A stretch of DNA of 64,000 nucleotides, taken from Pachyseris speciosa (Eukaryota > Cnidaria > Anthozoa > Scleractinia > Pachyseridae). Below, one piece after another: positions 24,075 to 35,497 of the stretch. Under the pieces are notes generated by a model. The model was not told the DNA's origin and did no database searches. It saw nothing but the letters and a program-made list of their open reading frames with translations. The stretch spans positions 339,501 through 403,500 of the forward strand of contig JAEMWC010000024.1 of assembly GCA_016490735.1 (NCBI GenBank), in the 5' to 3' direction. How positions within the stretch are numbered: position 1 is the first letter of the stretch; the number at the start of each line of letters is the position of its first letter. The translations under genes and the position numbers were made by a program.

Positions 24075-25655
24075 GATGAAATATGAAAAAAATAACAACT
24101 TTTGTCTCCAACTACAAACTCTCCGTTCCGTTGCTTGATCTTACAATGGGTGTGTCGACATCAATGTTTGATTTCCGCGAAAAGAGCGCCTCGTGTTCCC
24201 ATTAGCTTGTGCCTTTTCCATAATTGCTCAAAGCTGCTCAACCATTGGTGGAATTTAATTTTTTTACTCTCAGGTGATAATAATAGGAATATTTTAAAAC
24301 TACTGCTGGCCCTTTGAACAGAAAACAGGTATTTGCATAAATAAATTATCTTTTGTTTCGATAAAAAGGCAAGATTCAAACAGATCAAGATTTTTGTGGC
24401 ATTGAATTTGGAAACTCCGCTCTTATAATTTATTTTCATTGAGACTGTATTTACGTTTCTTGAGAATCATCTTTTGTGACCTTTAATGTAATAGAAATAG
24501 TTTAATCATATAACTATCTGGTATTTCGGGAAAAGGAACTAAACAGTCTTGTATTTTTGATTAATTAAAAAACAGCTGGTCGGGGGTTCTGATTAAATAT
24601 TGTTTTATTTAAGCTCGAGATTGACGCATTCAAAAATATCGAAAACTGGTGATGGTAATTTTGTCAGAGAAAAACCCTTTTAGAAAGTGATAATAGTTGT
24701 TCATCTGGAGCTCTTTTTAATTGAGAAAATTTTGATGCCTACTTATTTAAAACTTGCGCCACTTTTTTCAAAGAAAGCAGATATAAAACCAAACCCAATC
24801 TTGATTTGTTCGCACGCTTGAAACCGCTCTTGTCTGTTTTTGCATTTCTTTTTAACACAGTGCACGTTCTGAGTGCGCCACTCCAGTCGCCGTCTCGGAT
24901 TTTGTAAGGTTCTTTGAGAAGTAATTTCAGTGCTTTTTTTTTTGCAAGTATTGTAGTTGAAAGTATGGAACTTGATAAAGTAATACAATGTAGTAAATGG
25001 TGAAGTATTTTAAAATGCTTACAATAAAAATGAAGACACCTGATTGATCAGATGATGATTCGGTAGAGTGAGTGGCCAGAGAGTGGTTTGTTTCCGGTTT
25101 GATTTACGACTGCGAAACTTCTCAATTGTAAACTGCTCTCCTTTAAAGATATGTTTAACAAGCTCCATGATTTGTTAATAACTGGTTTAAAATAAAGCTT
25201 ATTGTAATGCCGGTGATAGCCAAAGTAATACATTTTCTTTCAACGCGAAGCAGCGCACTCGACAATAAGCTGTTATCTGCACCCTTGAGAAGAGAGAAGG
25301 AAGTAAGAATAGCGATTGAGAAAGTCATCTCATTTTGCCAGTTGTAAAAAAGCTTTATTATGAGCTAAATAAAATCAAATAATTCCTAGACTAGTTTTTC
25401 AAAGAACATTTTTTCTTCAAAGGTTAACATCCGCATTAGCCATCGAGATGCAATGTGTAGACTTGATGTAGACATGGTTACGTGTCCAAAGATTAGCCAC
25501 CAGGCTTCTTGCCAAGAGGACAAATTTTCTCCCCCAATCATTTGCTCTTGTCAAATTCACGGCATCGTTCCATTCTGATATAACCACACCCTATCGTCCT
25601 TGATCGATTCTTCGGCTCACCAACTCCCTGTGCATTACTGTTGCTCTCTTGGTAG
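24075..25655. other. Intergenic: beta-tubulin promoter side and GalNAc-transferase 3' side
   Basis: No exon is recognisable. On the minus strand AATAAA (plus-strand TTTATT, 25354-25359) lies about 300 bases after the GalNAc-transferase stop and is a fair poly(A) candidate. The tubulin promoter should lie just above 24075, but I see no TATA box. AT-rich, without clear repeats. Confidence 0.4.
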
Positions 25656-28600
25656 TTAAGAAACCTCGGTTTTGTTTTGTTGGTAGCGAGAAAACTCCCA
25701 TTTCTGTGAGCTCTTTCGCTTTTTGCATGGATTAATAACCAAGTTCTGTCTGTCCTTTGATATATCCAAACATGTTTCCGTCCACACGTGTACTATGGTT
25801 CCCTGAAAGAAGAGTGGCTTGTCAAGAGGCGATTGTCGGTTCAAGAGAATGTCTCATTTAATTCAATTTTACCTTTTTCTTGTCGTGTTTCCAGTCCTGG
25901 TTTCCTTTTAGTCCATGGCACGAGATCATTTCAACGAAGCTTCCCGGATCACTTCGCGGGGCGTCTAAACACTTGTCGTCGTTGAATTGTATTTCATTGC
26001 TCTTTGTCAAGGTGAAGAACTGAAAACAAAAACGTGAAATCACATCATTAGATCGTTTTTAAAAGAAAAAGTGGGCTATTGAAAACAAGATGATGGGGTT
26101 TGTAAATTCAATTATGCACGCGCATTATTTTGACTGCTGTGACCGCTGACCTGATTTCCTCCCATGCCATGACAGGTGTACAGTCCTACTCGGTCAATTT
26201 TAGATCCTTTCTCTCCAAGTGTGTCGATGCAGAGGGAAGATTCTGGGTTACGAATCTGAAATTGAAAATTCTGTGTTAGTTAAACACGCACTTAGACCAA
26301 GCAATGACTACACTGCACACGCTAAGACTGTACTTTACCTCGCCTTGTGCCGGGGGATTGGGATCCACAGATGCTAAATCAGGGAACACATTCTGTAAAT
26401 ACCATTTGAAGCTCTTGCATCCCAGTCTTTTTCGAAGCTTAACGCGCTCACTAATGTCACCAATATCGACATTTTTTTCTTCGTCAGTTTTCCTCCTGCA
26501 AAAATAAATAAGAGATTATTTTGCATGGTTGCTTATTGGTGCGCTTATGGTAGGGTTAATAGGTAACTTCGGTCAGTTTTAACCTATGTCTGTCGTGTAT
26601 GCACGAGCAAGACTGAGTTAAGATTATAAAAACGACTCTAATGTTTTTACGACCCAATGTTGGTGACAGATTTTGACCTCTCGATAAGCCTGAAAAAACT
26701 GTCATGATTTGTATGTCTCTCTTACCTCACTCATCAGCAAAATCTCTTCGACTGATTTTATAACTTTGAGAATGGGAGGAAGTAATGATGCGAAGAGTAT
26801 GGCATTATAGCAAATTTCTGATTCATACCTGTAGTAAATCTCCTTGTACTCATCTAGCCACACCTCAGCCAAGCGGTTGAAGTTCTTTGCCAGTGTCACT
26901 CCAGTTCCCTTGGGAAACTTATAAGGAGACGTATACTTACGAAACACGTGACCAACACGTGAACAAGGGACGATCTCTAGTTGACCCCCACACATCCAAA
27001 CCTAAAGGTAGATTTCGTTGCAAAAAAAAAAAACTATTTTAAGGGTGAAGGATGGAGGAAAGGCTTATTTGGAGGTCCTCCAAAGATAACTTGCTAAATT
27101 GCTTGCTGTTGCTTTTATTCGCCTATCCACTAGAAATGCAAAAAAAATAAATAAATAAATAAATAATGACACGTCTTTTTGCTTACCCTGAAAGACAGCT
27201 CTAGATTTTCCCCTCCCCATATGTCCATTTGATCGTCATACGATCCTAGATCGTAGAAGTACTGTTTGTGCATTGAGAAAAGGCCTCCTGCCATTGTTGG
27301 ACTCCTACAAAATAAAGTGATATTATCAAAAGGAGGCGCATTCCTAAGGACTATTACTCGACAGAAATCCAGGAATACCAATAGACAGTCGACGTGTAAT
27401 TCTTTCAGACCTTACTTCCTTATGGGGTAAAAAAAAAATAGTATTGGGAAACGTTTTTTGGAGAACGGTCTGCAGGATTGTTCGAGATAAAAACGTTTTC
27501 AGGTTACCAGCAAGTGGAGGAACTGCTTCTTTTTAACAACTGCATGCGTTACTGAACTTACTGGAAATAAGAATAGCAACAGTATTCGTTCACTAAGAAG
27601 GCGACCTAATATTACGTCTGCAGAAACAGCTAGGCCTTTTTTAGTTTATTTTTTGTAACAATGATAACTGTTCAGCGATGGGTCAATAAATTCAAATACA
27701 GTTGTTATTCAATGAATATTGAAATGCCACGAAGATAAGTCATGGTGGGTAACGTCTTCGTGGAATGCCTCTGGACCATGGCTCGGACATGTCCGCCATC
27801 TTCTTGAACTAAACCAATGGGGCTTTCTCACCTGCGGCCAAGAATGGGTTAGCACTAAGAGACGACCCATTCTTCAGACTGATGATCTATCTCACTAATA
27901 ATAACTCAATAAACCCTGAGTTACAGCTTAAGTAACATGCCTTATGTAATCAGTTTCATCGTCTCTCCTTTTTTTCTCATCCTCGGGAATGGCTTTCCAC
28001 GTGAAAAACAAATCCCACGAAAATCCTCCTCGTTCGTAAATCACATCAGATGTTTGATATCCAAAATCATCTGCATTTATCACTTCAATGACAGGACAAA
28101 CAACGTTTGAGCGATTTTGCGCAATCCGCGCTAAGAGTGGTTCCAGCCAGCCTTCTGTAGCCTCACAATGGGAATCTAGGAATGTCAAAACCTCTCCCCG
28201 GGATACCTTGGCTCCGCGCAACCGCGCTCGCACAAGGCCTTCCCTCTGCGGCATCCGAATAACTTTGACTTTTTCGAACTGCTGGACTTGCTCTTCCAGA
28301 GGTTTCTTGAGGTTTTCTGTCGGATGTGAAAAAAGAAATGATAGAAAAGCTGATATTATGCGGATCGGCGGATTATGTTCCCGCGTTTAACAGGAAAACA
28401 TGCAGAGAACCAACAGCTACCAGTTCCAAGTGCGTGATGTAAGAGACAGTTGATTTCGCTCCTGTATCTGATTGATCGAAAGATAAGATTGGTTACTTGG
28501 CCCGCTGCGCAAGCGAGTCATTCGAGATCATTAAATGAAACACGCAACAGCTTTTGAATAAAAAATACTCACCATATTGGCTAAAATCATCTACCAGAAT

Positions 28601-29956
28601 AATATCTGCCAGGAGGTGAGGAGGCGAGCGATTGAGGACACTGTGTACTGTCCTAAGTAACACGGATAATGCTTCATTGTGAAAACAGACTATCACACTT
28701 GTGGTGGGCAGTTTAGTTGGGTACTTTTTGTGTTTCTCACGACACCTAAAAGAATACGAATTTCTTGTGTTACGTTGAAAACATTTGATTTCCACATGGT
28801 TTTCAAGTTATTCAATGGAGTTTCAATCTGAGAGTTTATCAAGAACCAAAACTAAAATAATATATTTTATACAATAAAATATATGTAGCGTGAAAAATAA
28901 TTAAATTTCAAGTTCAAGTCATTGCATAACGATTCACTAAGAGCTCTTGGGTAGCAACAGTGCGGACTAAGGGTGCGTTTCTTTGGGAAAATCCAAATCC
29001 GGATTCTTGAATCCAAAAATGGATTTTGCGTTTCTTTACTAAAATCCGAAAAAGGATTATGAATCTAAAGAATCCACCCTCCGAGTGGATACATTAGATC
29101 AAATCTAAATCCGGATTTTTAGGATTCAAGATCCGTGCGTTTCTTTGGGGAACAGATACAAAAAGTGGTACGTTTGGCAAGCAGTTGTCTTGTGGAAAAT
29201 CCGCCATATTTTCGCTATTTTGTCAGCTGGGTCATGGCGAACGATCAAGGTGAGTTTATCGTGAAATTGAACCGAAATTATCCGCCCTGCTTGTATTTTC
29301 ATAATTTTTATGCATGTTGGGGTTGTCACGGCTAATGAAAAAAAATCCATTTTCGGATTTCTCGTTTCTTTGGTGGTAAAGAATCCGCATGATCTCGGAT
29401 CAAAAATCCAATCTTGGATTCTCCCACAGAAACGCACCCTAAGATGTCTGTTTATTTCTTTACGGTTTTTATTGCTTGTTTGTTTGTTTTAGGGTTTTCT
29501 ACAAGGTTGCATTAAGGACTTTGTTTTTTGACTTTAAGTAGCCTTAATTGTAAGATAATTGAATTTAACTTACTTGGGTCCCCTGACATCCTTAAGCGTT
29601 CTATCAAGCGAGATATGATCACTAAGGATAACGTTGAACGAGTGATTATCAAATACATGTTCGGCTTCTTCCTTGAACCGAAGAGGCAAACTCGCTGGTT
29701 CTCCGTTTTCGCCAAGTCCTTGGAATATCTCCGTAAAATAAGGCTGTATGTTGATCTCCTTTCGGTTTGTTTCTTCCTCGTGTGACCTCTTTTCGTGACC
29801 ATTTGAGTTGGCCGCTTCTAACGGTATGAACGACTCCGCGTCGAAAAAGTTTAGTTGGCTGTTTATGACCGTTAAAACATAAAGTATATCCACCGCCAGC
29901 CAGAAAAGAGAGGTCAGAATGAATACTTTTACAAACAGTCTTCGGTAATTCCTCAT
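25656..29956 (-). CDS. Polypeptide N-acetylgalactosaminyltransferase (GALNT family), 9 exons
   Basis: Exons on the minus strand: 29956-29574, 28745-28573, 28316-27941, 27304-27187, 27001-26829, 26495-26339, 26255-26151, 26019-25873 and 25802-25656; 592 residues, in phase throughout. A type II membrane anchor lies at about 7-31, then a stem to about 110. The GT-A domain has [22 protein letters not shown], the metal motif Asp233-Ser-His235, [16 protein letters not shown] (340-344) and His368 in RVGHVFRK. A ricin-type lectin domain (about 450-592) has CID, CLD and CLD motifs and two QxW motifs (QDW, QKW). It starts mucin-type O-glycosylation in the Golgi by moving GalNAc from UDP-GalNAc to Ser/Thr. 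[19 protein letters not shown] resembles GALNT11-type enzymes, but the subfamily is uncertain. Intron 3 has a GC donor. Confidence 0.93.
28969..29441. mobile_element. Non-autonomous DNA transposon (GALNT intron 1)
   Basis: Inverted ends AAGGGTGCGTTTCTTTGGG (28969) and CCCACAGAAACGCACCCT (ends about 29440). Subterminal blocks such as AAATCCGGAT and ATCCAAAAATGG recur in both orientations. Inside, ATGGCGAACGATCAAG followed by GTGAGT (near 29233) looks like a first exon with a splice donor, so the element may keep the 5' end of a former transposase or captured gene. Confidence 0.75.
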
Positions 29957-32202
29957 AACTGTCCAATTTTTCGTGAGATCCGCAAATAACTGTTGAATGC
30001 ACCATTCAGTCGGAGCGGTTACTTAGAACATGGAGATAATTTTGATATTTCTTTCCTCTTTCAGTCACTACATCAGTAGCGACCAATACTTGATACACCA
30101 ACAGTTTTTATGGAATTAAAATTCCAGGAGAGATATAACAGCTTTCAAAAGCTGATCCGATCGGTTGATCGAGAAATCATGATTTCGAAGATAGAATTAT
30201 GAAATATTCATATGGCCACTTGTTGTGGAACTGCCTTGTTCGAAAGAGGTGCACACTGGTACCTGCCCCTGGCGTGCTATTCTGGGGAAATGGGTCACAC
30301 CTTGGATAAAAATGTGATCCTCTTTTTCAGCAAGTCGTTACTTCATTTTGATCTGTGGCGTGCTCAATAAAATTCGAGTTCTGTGAGCAATCAGAAGAGA
30401 TAAAGCAACTTATTGTACGAACTATCGTCTTCTAGCTTTTCCAAGTAAATCACAAAAATAAGGCCGATCGCTTGAAATATACCAGTCTCGATTTTTACGA
30501 CCCTTTGCATTCGTATTACTCTTTGCTGGTGTCCCTTATGGATGTTTAGGCCCTCCAAGTAAGAAAGGACTTCAAGATGGTACCCAAAAGCCCTGGGAAC
30601 GAGGTTGCTAACGCAACTGAGTCTCATTCATTTCCAGGCCCTTGCGATTAGCAAAACTGAAGTTTTGCTTGTTTTGTTTTTTTTGTTTTGTTTTTTTTTT
30701 TCAACTTTATTGGTCTAAGTCTCTCTAAATAAATAGTCACAGTAAGGAGAAAAAAAAGACCAAAAGGTAAGGTGCAAACGGGACCTGGAGTCCCATGCAA
30801 GGCACCTCCCCAGTAAAAATCTTAAGAAATGCTTATGAAACTATTGTTACCAATGTCACCCACAATTACGTGCAAGAACCCATGAACATGGTTTGTCGGG
30901 GTCAAAAACATTTGCTAATTCATGATGATGATGATGATGATGATAATAACTTTATTTAAGTCTCAAATCTCTGTAGCCGAACACAAGTGCCCTACTAATT
31001 GGGGAGACTAAAATATAAGGTAAAATCCATTCAACTAAAATCTAGTAAAAAATAAGATTAAATTTAAGAACAAATTCGTTAATTAGTGCTATTACAATAA
31101 TATTACCCACTAGTTGATTAATAACTACATAGTTGAACAGCAACATGGAAGAATTGGGAAAAATATTGTGGTGATGGCGCAGTGGATTAGTCGGAAAAGT
31201 CCTCTTTGACATGCCTGTTGAGCTTTAGCAAGCTTGTTTAATCAATATAAATATTCCAGAACAACAATACGCGATAAAAAAATTGAAATTGTCTCAATGT
31301 CTGAGAACTCACTGTCCAGTCCAAATGTAATGGGAAATCTCAAATTAAATAAAAAAAATTGCATAGTGCCTGGTTGTTATTTTACCAACAGAGAACTAAG
31401 CACAGAGTACCAGTGTTTTTGTTTAGGAGTTCATCATATGTAAGTGGGAGGTAACAATTGACAATAAATGCAAGTTACTTTCTCGCAGTTCCCTTTCTTT
31501 TATTCATTTCTCTCCGACATTGAATGCCTGTTCACGTGTGATTCAGCATCTCTCGGATGAAGAATCAACTGAATAGCACCTATAATACTTGTCTTTGGTA
31601 AATATGGAAACACGTGTCTTCAAACATATGGTCGCACGATATGCAAAACCTATTTTTGCATTCCGGTGATTCCAAAAAACCTCCTGTGAGGGGCTTTAAA
31701 TAATCAGTTTATCCAGGCATCCAAGGTTGTTTCAGCAAAAATCTGTTCGAAAGGCTTCAACCCGTATCAACAGCCATTTTCTCCCCAACCCTCTATTTAT
31801 GTCCCATGGCACTAGATAGGAGAATTTAAGTAAATATCAAGGCATTCCATCTTTGATGATCAATTATTTTATTCTTATAACCAGTTACATTGTTGGAAGA
31901 AATTGATACTGGTTAACTGCCACCCACAACTTCAGATTAAACTAATTAATTCAGTTTCGGAGAGTCAAATAAGTCGTTAAGATCATTCCGCGGCAGATAA
32001 CACAAATATGCGTTTTAAAAGGCTATAAAAAGAATTGCGAAAACGAATCCATACTTTACTATTTTGCTCAAGTGTTATCCATACTAAAACAACAGACAAC
32101 CCAACAAGTGTTCTCGTTGGGTGGTCTGTTGTACATGTTACACTCCAGGATCCGGTTAATCTAGTCGAGGAGAACACACCCTGATTATATAAGGGTGTCA
32201 TC
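29957..32202. other. Intergenic between GALNT and CIR1, with repeat tails
   Basis: A poly-T/TTTTG tract lies at 30670-30705. A GAT microsatellite (30925-30945) leads into a minus-strand repeat tail, ATAACTTTATTTAAGTCTC, with CTACTAATTGGGGAG, the same tail seen at 35480-35545. Nothing coding is recognised; the GALNT promoter should lie just above 29957. Confidence 0.4.
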
Positions 32203-34444
32203 TTAACGGCATCGTTTTTCACTGGATCTGCTCTCCTTATTTGCTTCATATCGCCTATCCCTCTCAATATCCTTTGAATGTCTGCCGGTTTCAGTTAGTT
32301 GTCTGTCTTCATCTCTGGAATATCTTTGAGTCTTTGCATTCCTTGAATGACTGTCCATCCCCCTATCATGGCTGTCCATCTCTTTGTCACTTGAATGTCT
32401 GTGTGTCTTGATGCGATGTCTGTCTCTCTCTGTATCTCTGAGTTTTTTATCATCTCTTGACTGTTCTTTAGCTTCATGAGAGTCTCTCTGATTGTCTTTA
32501 TTACTTGAGTGTCTGTGTGTCTCGCTATGATGTCTGTCTGTCTTCCTACCATCACTCGAGTGTGAACGTTTCTCTCCACCCATTTTACCAGTCTCAAATC
32601 TCCTGGACTCTTTATCCTGTTCTTCAGCTGAATCGCTTCCTTCTATCACTTTTGATCGTCCACGCTTTTCTTTTTTCTTAGACTTTTTTCTTTTCCTTTC
32701 TTCAGAATCTGACCAATTACTATCTATTTCACGTTTTGTCTTGGCGTGTTTCCTTGACTCTTTAGCGTCGCTGTCTGACGAAGAGCTTCTTTTTCTCATT
32801 TTCTTTTTGTGTTTCTTGTGGCCGTTCTGTTCGCCCAATTCTTCTCTCTCCAGTCTATCGAGTTTTCTATGAAAACAAAATTGAAAACAAAAATTCAACT
32901 AGATTAAATAAAGAAAAGTTAACTGTGGAACAGTGTCACTCAAAAGTATATTTGAATGGGTACACTATCAGATTTCTAGCTACCAAATACAGCATACACA
33001 ACACTCCTAATGGAAGATACTGCTCAACAGATTTCACTGGAAGAGTCCAAAAGCAAAGTTAGCCTTAACTTGTTTGCGTTTAACACCAAAGGTTGTTGAA
33101 TGAGTCTCATCAGACTGAGACTTAAGAAACTTTATGAAGTTTGTGGTGCGAAAATTTTCTGTAGGAAGGGAAAATCTCAACAGCATTCTGTACCTGAGTA
33201 ATTTCTTCTTCTGTTTGTGTGTTAGCGAAGCCAGAAAAGCTGCTTCTGTGTCATCTTCATCTTCGTTGTCTGATGCTACTATTTGCTGCACAACGAAAGA
33301 AAACATCTTAGAATTGACTACTCAGAACGAAAACACAGTATAAATTAATATGCATGAAAGATGGAGGGTGTGAGAGATGCGCACAAGCCAAGATGTGTTG
33401 TGTGAAGTACATTTAACGTCACCCAAACAAAGGCAAATGGTAAGAAAAGCATCTTGCTTTCTTGGGCTGCGGTATAATTCACTGGTGAGAAATACCTTGC
33501 ATGTTGGCCCACAGTCAGATAAAGACTGACAGATTAAAGGTTTCAATGCTAAATGAGAGGAAACGCAACACACTTCCATGGAACTACAGTGACGGACAAA
33601 AAGATAAACAGGTTTCTTGTTCTTTACCTGATTTGGATCATCTGGATCAAACACTCGTCCCAACACGTTCTGCTTCAAGGTGAGTCCTTCAGTTTGCATG
33701 TCTTTCAAAAGTCTCATTGGGTCTGCAATGTCTAAAATAATCAGAAAATACCAAAAAAGAGATATTGTACTCAAAACCTGATGGTCAAAAATGAGGTGTG
33801 AAATGCTGTGTAAAGACACGGAACATTTTTGTACACTGTAAAATTTAGAAAATGAAAAGAGACCAAGGTGCATACCTGTAATGAGACTGGGATCAACATT
33901 GGCATTTTTACTCTTGTTGAACAAAGGACACTATTGAAGAAAAAGTAACAAATAATTAATTAAATAAACTGTTCTTTTTTCTAGAGATGACACTGCCTAA
34001 ACATGACATTAACATCAACTTACCTCCCTATCCGTGTTGATGTGTCCCCATTTCCCACATCTTATGCACTTAACATTACGTACCTAAAACCAACACCAGT
34101 AAGATGTGTTAACACCGTTTTGTTGGCATTTTGTGGCTATGCAGAGAAAAGTATGAATGTTGAAAATTTTTGCAGGGCTCATCAGCTTACAGCAATTCCA
34201 AATGGTTGATCCCGTGCTTCTATCCCTAAGCTCTTGGCATATCTGCAATGCAATCATTTCAATACCTTGGATAGCTAATATTGTATTATGATGATGTTCA
34301 TTATGATGATGACGACGATGATGACGATAATGATGATGATGATGATGAAGATGATGACGACAATGATGATGATGATGATGATGAAGATGAAGATGATGAC
34401 GATAACGATGATGATGATGGTGTTGGTGGTTATGGTGGTGATGA

Positions 34445-34478
<34 letters not shown>

Positions 34479-34541
34479 GGTGGTGGTGGTGGTGGTGATG
34501 ATGATGATGATGATGATGATGGGTGATGATGATGATAATGA

Positions 34542-34573
<32 letters not shown>

Positions 34574-35464
34574 ATGGTGGTGGTGATGATGATGATGGTG
34601 TTAGTGGTGATGGTGGTGATGATGACGATGATGATGATGATGATGGTGTTGGTGTTGGTGTTGGTGGTGGTGATGATGATGATGATGTTGATGATGATGA
34701 TGATTATTATTACTATTATTTTCCTAGCAAGTCTTTGTCTCCAAGAATTAAACTTTCAGATTGGCAAGGAAGTCCTGGCAAGCAATATTAAACAGTACTT
34801 TCCTGGGGTGATGTCTATGTTACAGGTAAAATTTGATCTCAGGTTATTTTTTATTTTACCTAGGTAAAATGAAATTCCTTTGTCTCCTAACCTTAATTAC
34901 CGGTATTCACGAGAAAACAAAGGAATTTTATTTTGACCAAGGTTAAATCAAAAATAACATAAGATCAAATTTAACCCGTAATTTGCTCCTGTGGCACTGC
35001 TGTTGAGGACCGTGTAATGTGGCTGTTTATTACGACGGTTCCAATGTCTATTTCTGTCCACACAATCCCAAGGTGTGATACTGACATGAAGGCTACCATT
35101 ACATACAGACAGCAAAATACATACGCTTCTCTTGGAGCTCCCCTCTGCCATTCAAACTTCACTTCACCTTCCTCATCCTCAGCTGGCTAAATCAACAAAA
35201 CTTCATCATGAAAGGTTCCAACATGTACCAAATTAATTTTATTGCTACACATACCTTTTTATCTGCAGTTTCCAAAGATGGCATGATTTGAATTCAGCAA
35301 GGAAGGAAATATAAGGAGAGAAAGATATCAATGATGATTATATTACTGGTTTACTGAGACACTGTACTGTATAATTTACCTAGTACATAATGCTCCATAG
35401 CAGTTTTTAAAGACCTAATTCATTAATGAAGAGTGAATTGAAAAAACAAAGAAACACACAGACA

Positions 35465-35497
<33 letters not shown>

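Noticed and set aside
34281..34867. Long ORFs of Asp, Met, Gly or Val runs
   Set aside because: They are translations of the GAT/GGT microsatellite in a CIR1 intron.
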